Assembly: GCA_949878425.1 (NCBI GenBank)
Contig: CATLAL010000009.1
Span: 1 to 64,000, forward strand
Origin: an uncultured Oscillospiraceae bacterium
GTDB lineage: Bacteria > Bacillota > Clostridia > Oscillospirales > Oscillospiraceae
Direction: 5' to 3'
Length of the DNA: 64,000 bases
Notes under the pieces: model-generated
The model's database searches: none
Told to the model about the DNA's origin: nothing
What the model saw: only the letters and a program-made list of their open reading frames with translations
Translations under genes and position numbers: made by a program
Shown here: in pieces, positions 9,992 to 17,614 of the stretch
Layout of the letters: each line of letters begins with the position of its first letter
Position numbering within the stretch: position 1 is the stretch's first letter

Positions 9992-12208
9992 ATGGGCAAA
10001 AAACTTTTATCCCTGCTGGTGACCTTCGCGATGCTGCTGGCTCTTTGCCCAGCGGCCCTGGCTGCGGAGGAGGGGGATGTTCGGGAGACGGACTTTTTCA
10101 CCGACCAGACCCACGCGGACGTGAACTTCGAGGATATGGAGTTCCAGCGCATTGACACGGACCAGTTCCTGGCGGACATCGCCGCCCTGGAGGAACTGGC
10201 CGGAGACGCGGCCAACGCCGAGGCCGTCAAGGAGGCCTTCTATCCCCTGATGGACCGCTATCTGGACCTCATCACCATGTACCGCCTGGCCAACATCCGC
10301 AGCAGCCAGGACGTCATGGACAAGCAGGCCCAGGACGACTTCCGCTACGCCTCCTCCACCCTGGACACCGTTCCCGACGCTCTGAGCCTGATGATGAAGA
10401 ACCTGCTGGCCTCCCCCTGCGGTGGCTTCCTGAAGGAGGAGCTGACCGAGGAGGACATCGAGTACTACACCAATTACGAGCCGATGACCGAGGAGCAGGT
10501 GGCCCTCTCCGAGCAGGAGACGGAGCTGGAGATCCAGTACGGCGAGGCCAACAACCAGGTCTTTACCGCCGAATATGAGGGCGAGGAGTGGGACGACGAC
10601 TCCATTTACGCCGCCTATCTCTCCGGCCAGGTGGACCAGGAGACCTATACCGAGGTATCCCGGACCATCGCCAAGAACAAGAACGCCGTGCTGGGCGAGA
10701 TCTACCTGGAGCTGCTGAAGGTCCGCCAGGCTACTGCCGTCAGCTACGGCTACGAGAACTACGCCGAGTACGCCTACGAGGAGATCTACCAGCGGGACTT
10801 CAGCCCCGAGGAGGCCGCCTCCTTCCACCAGGCCGTCAAGGACAACGGGTTCTATGACATCTACGACGCCCTGTACATGCTGTGGAGCTTCGGCCGCTAC
10901 GACGAGACCAACGAGAACATCCTCTTCGGCGACTACACCGGCGACATCGCCCTGGATATGATGGAGCCCTACGTGGGCCAGATCTCCAGCGAGCTGCTGG
11001 AGGCCTTCGACTACATGCGCGGCCACGGCCTCATTGACAGCGGCGTGGGCGAGAACAAGGATGGCTCCGGCTTTACCACCATCCTGGACAGCTACGGCGC
11101 CCCCTTCTACTTCAACACCCCCAACGGCAACGTCTATGACTTCACCACCGCTGTCCACGAGTTTGGCCACTACAACAACTACTACTATCAGCCCTGCGGC
11201 TGGAACGACGGCAGCAAGAGCATCGACCTGGCCGAGTGCCACTCCCAGGGCCTGGAGCTGCTCTTCGCCCACTTCTACCCCGAGATCTTCGGCGAGGGCG
11301 GCCAGTTTGTGCTGGACTTCCAACTGATGAACCTGGTCAGCGCCATCTCCGACGGTGCCCTCTACGACGAGCTCCAGCTCTATGTCTACACCACCGAGGA
11401 CGTCACCCTGGAGCAGATCAACCAGAAATACCGCCAGCTCTGCGGCGAGTACGGCATGGTGGATGCCGACGACCCCCGGACCGAGATGTACAGCTGGGTG
11501 GACATCAACCACAACTTCACCGCCCCCTGCTACTACATCAGCTACGGCGTGTCCTCCCCCGTGGCCCTGGAGCTCTATCTGGACACCCTGGAGGGCGAGT
11601 ACAACGACGTGGTAGACACCTACCTCCAGTTCACCGCCCTGCCCTACGAGTACAGCTTCCAGGAGAGTCTGGCCGAGGCCGGCCTGGGCAATCCCATGGA
11701 CCCGGCGTACATGGCGGAGCTCTCTGAGCGGCTGTGGAACGACCTGGATCTGGAGAACCGCCTGGCCGAGATGGAGGCCGCCATGGAGGAGATGCAGCAG
11801 CAGCCCCAGGTCGCCTTCTCCGATGTGGGCGAGAACAACTGGTTCTACGGCGAAGTGATGCTGCTGGCCTCCGCCGGCGTCATCCAGGGCTATGAGGACG
11901 GCACCTTCCGTCCCCTGGAGGCCGCTACCTGGGATCTGACCATGGAGATTCTGGCCGGCGAGGCGGTGGGTGATCCCTCCAACATCACCCGCCTGGAGTT
12001 CTGCCAGATGATGGCCGAGGTGCTGGAGCTCACCTCCGAGGGCGAGTCCCCCTTTGCCGACACCGACGACAGCGCTGTTGCCGTCATGGCGGAACTGGGC
12101 GTCATCAACGGCTATCCCGACGGCACCTTCCGCCCCGACCAGGCCATGACCCGCGCTGAGCTGTGCGCGGCCATCTGCCGGGCCCTTACCGCCGCCCTGA
12201 TCGGGTAA
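9992..12208 (+). CDS. Secreted M3-like zinc metallopeptidase with SLH repeats
   Basis: A 738-residue exported protein. Residues 1-24 are a signal peptide ending AALA. The zinc site HEFGH is at 389-393, with the third ligand likely in LAECHSQGLE about 30 residues later, the arrangement of peptidase family M3 (oligoendopeptidase F-like). The C-terminus has two S-layer homology units, about 605-650 (FSDVGENNWFYGEV, GYEDGTFRP) and about 680-730 (FADTDDSAV, GYPDGTFRP), which normally bind secondary cell-wall polymer. Family M3 enzymes are usually cytoplasmic oligopeptidases, so a secreted, wall-anchored member is notable. The protein is very acidic. The start is the ATG 6 nt after AGGAAAGGATG. It is a single-gene unit closed by a terminator. 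Confidence 0.88.
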   Translation: MGKKLLSLLVTFAMLLALCPAALAAEEGDVRETDFFTDQTHADVNFEDMEFQRIDTDQFLADIAALEELAGDAANAEAVKEAFYPLMDRYLDLITMYRLANIRSSQDVMDKQAQDDFRYASSTLDTVPDALSLMMKNLLASPCGGFLKEELTEEDIEYYTNYEPMTEEQVALSEQETELEIQYGEANNQVFTAEYEGEEWDDDSIYAAYLSGQVDQETYTEVSRTIAKNKNAVLGEIYLELLKVRQATAVSYGYENYAEYAYEEIYQRDFSPEEAASFHQAVKDNGFYDIYDALYMLWSFGRYDETNENILFGDYTGDIALDMMEPYVGQISSELLEAFDYMRGHGLIDSGVGENKDGSGFTTILDSYGAPFYFNTPNGNVYDFTTAVHEFGHYNNYYYQPCGWNDGSKSIDLAECHSQGLELLFAHFYPEIFGEGGQFVLDFQLMNLVSAISDGALYDELQLYVYTTEDVTLEQINQKYRQLCGEYGMVDADDPRTEMYSWVDINHNFTAPCYYISYGVSSPVALELYLDTLEGEYNDVVDTYLQFTALPYEYSFQESLAEAGLGNPMDPAYMAELSERLWNDLDLENRLAEMEAAMEEMQQQPQVAFSDVGENNWFYGEVMLLASAGVIQGYEDGTFRPLEAATWDLTMEILAGEAVGDPSNITRLEFCQMMAEVLELTSEGESPFADTDDSAVAVMAELGVINGYPDGTFRPDQAMTRAELCAAICRALTAALIG

Positions 12209-12231
12209 TAGATCACACCAGCCCCCCATGA

Positions 12232-12286
12232 AGAGAGAGCCGGGCGAGGGAGCAATCCCCCGTCCGGCTCTCTCTTCTGCGTTTTT
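12232..12286 (+). terminator. Intrinsic terminator after the peptidase gene
   Basis: The 12-bp arms 12232-12243 and 12264-12275 pair (AGAGAGAGCCGG with its complement), with additional inner pairing, then TCTGCGTTTTT. Confidence 0.8.
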
Positions 12287-12297
12287 GGTGGAGAAGA

Positions 12298-12501
12298 TCA
12301 GCCACAAAAATCAAGGTCTACGCCCCCTACAGATATCCCGCACAACAGCAGATACTCCTTGAGCGCCTTAATGCACTCCCGGTCACTCTGCTGGGTGTCA
12401 ATAATTTTCGCAATGTTCCGCAGGTTTGAACTGGCGGGCTGACGGATAATGCAGCAGATGCCGTATGTCTTTAAAAGCTTTGCGCGGAAATCCTCATTCA
12501 T
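12298..12501 (-). CDS. Small protein of unknown function, divergent from the HTH gene
   Basis: A 67-residue protein that I do not recognise. The start is the ATG at 12501 because GGAGG lies 11 nt upstream; an earlier in-frame ATG overlaps that ribosome site and is unlikely. It is cysteine-bearing (CCIIRQ near residue 17 and a C-terminal FCG), mostly helical in appearance and without a signal peptide. It shares an AT-rich control region with the divergent XRE-type regulator, so the two may be a regulatory or antitoxin-like pair, but no toxin motif is visible. Confidence 0.6.
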   Translation of the reverse strand: MNEDFRAKLLKTYGICCIIRQPASSNLRNIAKIIDTQQSDRECIKALKEYLLLCGISVGGVDLDFCG

Positions 12502-12514
12502 AGCTGTTTTTACC

Positions 12515-12587
12515 TCCATATCTATATATGGATATTATTAACACAAATACTCCATATAATCAAGATAAGAATCCTCTATATATGGAG
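12515..12587. promoter_or_regulatory. Shared divergent control region with TCCATA palindromes
   Basis: A perfect inverted repeat TCCATA-6-TATGGA occupies 12515-12532. Related half-sites follow at about 12551 (TCCATATAAT) and 12577-12585 (TATATATGG). Their position between the divergent genes suggests an operator for the adjacent HTH protein. This is inferred from symmetry and place. Confidence 0.55.
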
Positions 12588-12593
12588 AGCAGC

Positions 12594-12833
12594 ATGAACC
12601 GTAGTACGCCGAAACACCGGAATATCGGACAAAAGGTCAAATACTACCGTATGCAGCGGGGGCTGTCCCAAAAGGAGCTGGCCGCCCGCTTGCAGACCGT
12701 CGGATGCGACATCACCTCCGAAATGATCTGGAAGGCGGAGAACGGACGGCGGAGCCTCTCCGTTTATGAGATCGACAAGCTGACGGAGGTTTTGCAGGTG
12801 GACTACAATGCCCTCTTTGCGCAGGACGGGTAG
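12594..12833 (+). CDS. XRE-family helix-turn-helix regulator
   Basis: A 79-residue, single-domain DNA-binding protein. Residues 8-70 match an HTH_3/XRE fold: IGQKVKYYRMQRGLSQKELA gives the first helix and turn, and SEMIWKAENGRRSLSVYEI the recognition helix region. The start is the ATG preceded by GGAGAGC; earlier ATGs in frame lack a good ribosome site. It probably regulates itself and the divergent small gene through the palindromes between them. Confidence 0.85.
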   Translation: MNRSTPKHRNIGQKVKYYRMQRGLSQKELAARLQTVGCDITSEMIWKAENGRRSLSVYEIDKLTEVLQVDYNALFAQDG

Positions 12834-12843
12834 GGAACAATCA

Positions 12844-12877
12844 GAGCGCCGGGACAGGGAGTGCCCGGCGCTCTTTT
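12844..12877 (+). terminator. Intrinsic terminator after the HTH gene
   Basis: A 10-bp perfect stem GAGCGCCGGG (12844-12853) with 12864-12873, followed by TTTT. Confidence 0.8.
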
Positions 12878-12929
12878 CGACCCATGTGGGCGGTTTGGCG
12901 AACAGCCAAAGACCCTTAAAAACAGCCGC

Positions 12930-13556
12930 CTATCGGAGGACAAAATCCATAAAGACCGGCGTCACGTAGCACTCCAGAAACGCTGCCGCCACGGTCAGGG
13001 GCATCACCAGCAGCACCAGCACCCGCAGCAGGTCGCTGAGAAGCTCCACCAGGGGGACGCGCTTCTCGCTGCCCACCACCAGGCGGCACATGTTCCGGCA
13101 CAGGTACAGACCGCAGGCGATGGACAGCACCAGGGCCGGCAGCTCGCAGATGCCGTGGGGCGCAATCCCCGCCAGAAAGATCCACAGGGAGACACCGTGC
13201 ATCGGGTACCAGGCTCCCAGCATGCCCATCAGGGTGCCGTTGGCCAGGAGGCTGACCGCCGGCAGGAAGAGGAAAGGGATAAAGCCGTAGACGGCGGGGA
13301 TGAGCATGGCGGTCCAGTTGTTTTGCAGCAGGGCGAACACGGACAGCTCCCCCGCCTGGTCTACAACGCCCTTGGCCTCGATCTGCGCCTGAAAGCTTAG
13401 AACCATCCGCTCCACCAGCTCCGGAGAGAGGCAGGCCAAGCCGGCCCCCACGCCGACGGTCAGAAGCAGGCCCAGGGTGGTATACAGCAGCGTGCGGCGG
13501 AAGTCCGTGCGCAGAAATTCGCCCAACAGGAGAAACTGATCCCGTACTCCCCTCAT
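12930..13556 (-). CDS. spoIIM: Stage II sporulation protein M-like membrane protein
   Basis: A 208-residue integral membrane protein of the SpoIIM family (DUF95), close in length to B. subtilis SpoIIM. It has about five hydrophobic segments and the family signature GIAPHGICELPALVLSIACG. In sporulating Firmicutes SpoIIM works with SpoIID and SpoIIP in septal peptidoglycan remodelling during engulfment, but related proteins also occur in non-sporulation roles. The start ATG overlaps the gltX stop (ATGA), making it the last gene of a GNAT-gltX-spoIIM operon. That linkage to a tRNA synthetase is probably co-transcription only. Confidence 0.8.
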   Translation of the reverse strand: MRGVRDQFLLLGEFLRTDFRRTLLYTTLGLLLTVGVGAGLACLSPELVERMVLSFQAQIEAKGVVDQAGELSVFALLQNNWTAMLIPAVYGFIPFLFLPAVSLLANGTLMGMLGAWYPMHGVSLWIFLAGIAPHGICELPALVLSIACGLYLCRNMCRLVVGSEKRVPLVELLSDLLRVLVLLVMPLTVAAAFLECYVTPVFMDFVLR

Positions 13557-15040
13557 GAGAGCTTCTCCAGGCCCAGCCGCAGGCGGCGCAGGCACTCCTC
13601 CCGGCCCAGGATCCGGCAGATCTCCACCGCGCCGCCGGGTGTAACCGCCCGGCCCGCCGCCGCGATGCGCACCGGCCACATGAGAGTGGCGTTTTTGACC
13701 TCCAGCCTGGCGGCCAGCTCCGTGAGGCAGTTGTGGATCGCCTCCTGCTCCCAGTCCTCCAGAGCCTCCAGGGCGGGAATCGCGGCCTCCAGCATGGCCT
13801 TGGATACCGCGGCGTCGGTCTTGGACTTCTTGTTGGTAAAGAGGTCCGCGCCGTAGTCCGGCAGGGTCTGGAAGAAGTCCACCTTCTCCGGGATCTCCGT
13901 CAGGCGCTCGCACCGGGCCTGGAGCAGGGCGGCGATGGAGCGGGTATCCAGGGCGGGATTCTTTACTGTCTGACGGATATAGGGCTCCGCCGCCCCGTGG
14001 AAGGCCTCCGGCGTCATGGCCCGGAGGTACAGGGCGTTGAAGTGGGTCAGCTTCTCCAGATCAAAGATGGCCGGGGACTTGGAGATGCCGCCGATATCAA
14101 AGACCTCCGTCAGCTCCTCCAGGGAGAACACCTCCCGCTCCGCCTGGTCCCCCCGGGGGCTCCAGCCCAGAAGGGCCACGTAGTTCAGGATGGCCTGGGT
14201 GAGAAAGCCCTGGGCCTTCAGGTCCTCGTAGGAGGGGTCGCCATGGCGCTTGCTCATCTTGTTGTGCTGGTCCCGCATCACCGGGGAGCAGTGGACGTAG
14301 GCGGGCACCTCCCAGCCGAAGGAGCGGTAGAGCAGGTCGTACTTAGGGGCGGAGGAGAGGTACTCGCTGCCCCGGACCACGTGGGTGATGCCCATGAGGT
14401 GGTCGTCGATGACGTTGGCGAAGTTGTAGGTGGGCAGGCCGTCCCGCTTGAGGAGCACCTGGTCGTCCAGGGCGGCGTTCTCCACGGTGATGTCGCCGAA
14501 AATGGCGTCGTGGAAGGTGGTGCTCCCCCCCTCGGGAATCCGCTGGCGGATGACGTAGGGATCCCCGGCGTCCAGCCTGGCGCGGACCTCCTCCTCCGTC
14601 AGGGAGCGGCAGGGGTCCGCCGCCCGGTCAAAGTCGCCGGAATCCTCCTCGCTCTCCGTCTTTTCGCAGAAACAGTAGTAGGCGCGGCCCAGCTCCACCA
14701 GCCGCCGGGCGTACCGCCCGTAGGTGTCCCGGCGCTCTGACTGGATGTAGGGGGCCACGGGGCCGCCCACGTCGGGGCCCTCGTCGTGGGAGAGGCCGCA
14801 CTCGGCCAGAGTGCGGTAGATGATATCTGTAGCGCCCTCCACCAGCCGGCCCTGGTCCGTGTCCTCAATGCGCAGGAGAAAGGTCCCCCCCTGGCTCCGG
14901 GCGATGAGCCAGGTGTAGAGGGCGGTGCGCAGATTGCCCACGTGCATGTAGCCCGTGGGGGAGGGGGCGAAGCGGGTGCGGACCTTCCCCCGGGGGATCT
15001 TCGCCTCCATGGCGTCAAAATAGGCGGTATCGGTGGTCAT
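13553..15040 (-). CDS. gltX: Glutamyl-tRNA synthetase
   Basis: A 495-residue class I aminoacyl-tRNA synthetase that charges tRNA-Glu, and in most Firmicutes also tRNA-Gln for later amidation. The HIGH-type motif is in PSPTGYMHVGNLRTALY near residue 27, and the KMSKS-type loop is KMSKRHGD near residue 258. Both are intact and the length is normal. A GAGAGG ribosome site lies about 11 nt before the ATG. It sits 4 nt after a GNAT gene and overlaps spoIIM by 4 nt. Confidence 0.96.
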   Translation of the reverse strand: MTTDTAYFDAMEAKIPRGKVRTRFAPSPTGYMHVGNLRTALYTWLIARSQGGTFLLRIEDTDQGRLVEGATDIIYRTLAECGLSHDEGPDVGGPVAPYIQSERRDTYGRYARRLVELGRAYYCFCEKTESEEDSGDFDRAADPCRSLTEEEVRARLDAGDPYVIRQRIPEGGSTTFHDAIFGDITVENAALDDQVLLKRDGLPTYNFANVIDDHLMGITHVVRGSEYLSSAPKYDLLYRSFGWEVPAYVHCSPVMRDQHNKMSKRHGDPSYEDLKAQGFLTQAILNYVALLGWSPRGDQAEREVFSLEELTEVFDIGGISKSPAIFDLEKLTHFNALYLRAMTPEAFHGAAEPYIRQTVKNPALDTRSIAALLQARCERLTEIPEKVDFFQTLPDYGADLFTNKKSKTDAAVSKAMLEAAIPALEALEDWEQEAIHNCLTELAARLEVKNATLMWPVRIAAAGRAVTPGGAVEICRILGREECLRRLRLGLEKLS

Positions 15041-15044
15041 AGGC

Positions 15045-15569
15045 TCAATTCCTCTCTGTTGAATTCCTCACGGCAAATACCAGATGGAGCATGTCCGTGC
15101 CGTAGTAGTGCTTGGTAAGGGAGCCCACAACGGACATGCCGTTGCGCAGGGCTACCCGCTGGGAGGGGAGATTGTTCTCCCGGATGATGGAGAACACCTC
15201 CTGGGCGCAAAGCGTCTCAAAGGCGTACGCCTTGCAGGCGGAGGCGGCCTCAATGGCGAAGCCGCGATGCCAGCGGTCCCGACGGAAGAGATAGCCGATC
15301 TCCAGCACCTCCCGGCCGGACCAGTCCTGCATGGTGAGGCCGCACTGGCCGATGAGCTGGCCGGAAGCCCTCTCAATCACGGCCCACAGGCCGAAGCCAT
15401 AGCGGGCGTAGCGCGTCAGCTGCCGGTCCAGCCACTGGCGCACCTCCTCGTCGGAGAAGGCGTGCTCATAGGCGTACATCACCTGGGGGTCCTGCAAGAT
15501 TGCGCACAGGGCGGGGCAGTCCTCCCGGGTCATCTCCCGCAGAAGGAGCCGCCGTGTCTCCAAAATCAT
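15045..15569 (-). CDS. GNAT N-acetyltransferase, RimJ/RimL type
   Basis: A 174-residue acetyltransferase. The opening ILETRRLLLREMTREDCPAL and the acetyl-CoA loop region (EIGYLFRRDRWHRGFAIEA) are typical of Acetyltransf_3 proteins that modify protein N-termini or small amines. GGAGGGATGGG precedes the ATG. It is the first gene of the gltX operon. The substrate is not predictable. Confidence 0.87.
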   Translation of the reverse strand: MILETRRLLLREMTREDCPALCAILQDPQVMYAYEHAFSDEEVRQWLDRQLTRYARYGFGLWAVIERASGQLIGQCGLTMQDWSGREVLEIGYLFRRDRWHRGFAIEAASACKAYAFETLCAQEVFSIIRENNLPSQRVALRNGMSVVGSLTKHYYGTDMLHLVFAVRNSTERN

Positions 15570-15596
15570 GTCCCATCCCTCCCCAGTATCCCGCCT

Positions 15597-15625
15597 ATTA
15601 TACTATAGTTTTTCCGTTCCCGCAA
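15597..15625 (-). promoter_or_regulatory. Promoter of the GNAT-gltX-spoIIM operon
   Basis: On the minus strand, TTGCGG (15620-15625), a 17-nt spacer and TATAAT (15597-15602). Confidence 0.75.
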
Positions 15626-15717
15626 CTGGAAAACCGGCAAAACTGCGCCCGTCTCATAAAATAGAGCGGATGGATCCTTTGGAATGGACGGGGCCCGCGG
15701 GGACACAGGCCTGCTGG

Positions 15718-15834
15718 TATAGTGGCCACAGTTGAGAGCGAGTAAAAGTTGGGCTCCGCCCCGTGGGCCGCGCTCTGCGCGGCTTAGGCTGGGGCGGCCC
15801 TAAGCTTTGCCGATTTTTGACTGCGGTTACTATA
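15718..15834 (-). mobile_element. MITE family 1, copy B (117 bp, minimal copy)
   Basis: The left end TATAGTGGCCACAGTTGA starts at 15718. The right end, the reverse complement TTTTGACTGCGGTTACTATA, finishes at 15834. The core hairpin at 15768-15782 and the AGTAAAAGTTGGGCTCCG segment are shared with copies A and C. This short copy shows the minimal unit: two ends plus one hairpin. Confidence 0.8.
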
Positions 15835-15852
15835 TTGATCCGATTTTAGATG

Positions 15853-15889
15853 AAACCGGCGGTCAGAGCAACGCTCTGACCGCCGGTTT
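15853..15889 (-). terminator. 17-bp perfect hairpin after the CODH operon
   Basis: Arms 15853-15869 and 15873-15889 pair without mismatch around a 3-nt loop, starting 1 bp beyond the stop codon of the oxidoreductase. No U-tract follows on the minus strand. Confidence 0.65.
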
Positions 15890-15890
15890 G

Positions 15891-17123
15891 CTATACCGTA
15901 TAGACGTACTCGCCGTTTTTCTCGTTGATGCCGTAGAAATCGCCGAAGGTCAGGCGGAAGATCCGGTCCTTCTTTCCGCTGATATCGATGCCGTTTTTAA
16001 TAAGGTGCAGGTAGAGGCCGTGGTTGGAGATGTCCCCCAGGGACAGGTAGCCCGTGAGCCGGCCGTCCTTAATGACGGCCTTCTTGTACTCCCTGGCCGT
16101 CCGGTGGACCAGGACCTCCGCCCCCTCGGTGAGGTCCAGCCGCCCCACGCTGAGCATGGTGACGCCGAAGAAATTGCTGGTGTTCTTGAAGGGGTAGGGC
16201 TTCTCGTAGACCGTGTCCACGCCGGCCATGTTCTCCGCCGCCGCTTTGCCCTGTGCCATGGCGTCCGGCCACACGCCGGAGAGGCCGGTGCAGTCCCCGG
16301 CGGCATAGACGCCGGGCGCGGAGGTCCGCAGATGGTCGTCCACCTCAATGGCCCGCTCCGCCTTGATGCCGCTGTCCAGGGCCAGCTGAATCCGGGGCCG
16401 GACCCCGGCGGCCATAATGATGAAGTCGCAGGGCACCCGCTGGCCGTCGGAGAGGATCACCTCGGTGATGTTGCCCTCCCCGTCCACCGCGGCGTCGCTG
16501 GCCCCGATGCCCAGGAGGAACCGGCACCCGTGGTCCTCAAAGACCCGCTGGTAGACGCCGGCGGCGTAGTCGTCGGTTTGCAGGGGCATCACCCGGGGGG
16601 CCATCTCCGCGATGGTGACAGCCCCGCCCCGCCGGCAGAGGGCGGAGGCGGCGTCCAGCCCCACCAGGCCGCTGCCCACGATGAACACCCGCTTGCCCCT
16701 GGCAAAGGCGTCGTCGATTTTCAGCGCGTCGCTGAGGTCCCGGAAGCCGAACACATTGGGGGCCTCCCGGAAGTGGGGGATGGGCGGGACGAAGTAGGCG
16801 GACCCGGTGGCCAGCAGCAGCTTGTCATAGGGGACGCTGTAGCCCTCGCCGCCATAATAGACGGTCTTGGCCTGGGTGTCAATTTTTGTGACAGTCTGGC
16901 AGGGGATGTGGTAGATGTTGTTTTTCTCAAAAAAGTCCGGAGCCACGAAATTGATGCCGGGGATGTCCCGCTCATGGCCCAGGTACTTGTGGAGCATGCA
17001 GCGGGAGTGGACCCGTTCATCGGTGGAGATGACGGTAATCACGTCCTCGGGCCGGAAATCCCGCAGGGTCTGGGCAGCGGTGATGCCGGCCGCGCCGGCA
17101 CCGATGATGACAAAGCGTTCCAT
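15891..17123 (-). CDS. FAD-dependent NAD(P)H oxidoreductase of the CODH operon
   Basis: A 410-residue pyridine-nucleotide-disulfide-type flavoprotein. Dinucleotide-binding motifs are GAGAAGITAA near residue 10 (FAD) and GSGLVGLDAA near 150 (NAD(P)H). The late FAD motif GVYAAGDC is near 275. Cooperation with cooS and cooF (CODH-CooF-FNOR clusters are known in anaerobes) suggests it passes electrons from CO oxidation, through ferredoxin-like CooF, to NAD(P)+. GGAGG lies 7 nt before the ATG at 17123; a GTG two codons earlier is too close to it. It is two nt from the cooF stop, hence coupled. Confidence 0.88.
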   Translation of the reverse strand: MERFVIIGAGAAGITAAQTLRDFRPEDVITVISTDERVHSRCMLHKYLGHERDIPGINFVAPDFFEKNNIYHIPCQTVTKIDTQAKTVYYGGEGYSVPYDKLLLATGSAYFVPPIPHFREAPNVFGFRDLSDALKIDDAFARGKRVFIVGSGLVGLDAASALCRRGGAVTIAEMAPRVMPLQTDDYAAGVYQRVFEDHGCRFLLGIGASDAAVDGEGNITEVILSDGQRVPCDFIIMAAGVRPRIQLALDSGIKAERAIEVDDHLRTSAPGVYAAGDCTGLSGVWPDAMAQGKAAAENMAGVDTVYEKPYPFKNTSNFFGVTMLSVGRLDLTEGAEVLVHRTAREYKKAVIKDGRLTGYLSLGDISNHGLYLHLIKNGIDISGKKDRIFRLTFGDFYGINEKNGEYVYTV

Positions 17124-17125
17124 GC

Positions 17126-17599
17126 TCACACCTCCCTCACTTCAATGGCTTTCTTGGGACAAGAGCGCACACAGGCGGGCCCCTCCTCCAGATGCTGGCA
17201 GAAGTCGCACTTGATCATCCGCTCCCGATCCGGCGTGACGGCGGGCACGCCGTAGCGGCAGCTCATGACGCACATATAGCATGCCGCGCACTTGTCCGCG
17301 CTATACTCCACCAGTCCGGTTTCCAGATTTTTTTGCAGCGCGCCGCTCATGCAGGCTCCGGCGCAGTCCGGTACGTCGCAGTGGCGGCAGAAGAGTGGGC
17401 TGTACCCCCCCTTCCCGTCGGAGACAATCCGGTTGCGGGACTGGACGGTGGGGTCGGTGAGGTCCAGGGTGTAGAGGACCTGGCGCAGCTCCTCCAGGGT
17501 CCCCCGGCGGGGCGTCATGTCCTGGTGGGAGGCCATGCAGGCCAGGGTGCAGCTTTTGCAGCCGTCGCACTTGGCGGGGTCGATAAAAATCCGTTTCAT
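17126..17599 (-). CDS. cooF: CooF-like 4Fe-4S electron carrier
   Basis: A 157-residue ferredoxin-like protein with four cysteine groups for [4Fe-4S] clusters: CDGCKSCTLAC near residue 11, CRHCDVPDCAGAC near 68, CAACYMCVMSC near 98 and CDFCQHLEEGPACVRSC near 128. It is the expected direct electron acceptor of the CO dehydrogenase encoded upstream and the donor to the flavoprotein downstream. There is no signal peptide, so it is cytoplasmic. It lies 15 nt after cooS. Confidence 0.92.
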   Translation of the reverse strand: MKRIFIDPAKCDGCKSCTLACMASHQDMTPRRGTLEELRQVLYTLDLTDPTVQSRNRIVSDGKGGYSPLFCRHCDVPDCAGACMSGALQKNLETGLVEYSADKCAACYMCVMSCRYGVPAVTPDRERMIKCDFCQHLEEGPACVRSCPKKAIEVREV

Positions 17600-17614
17600 G
17601 TTCCCTGCCCCCCT

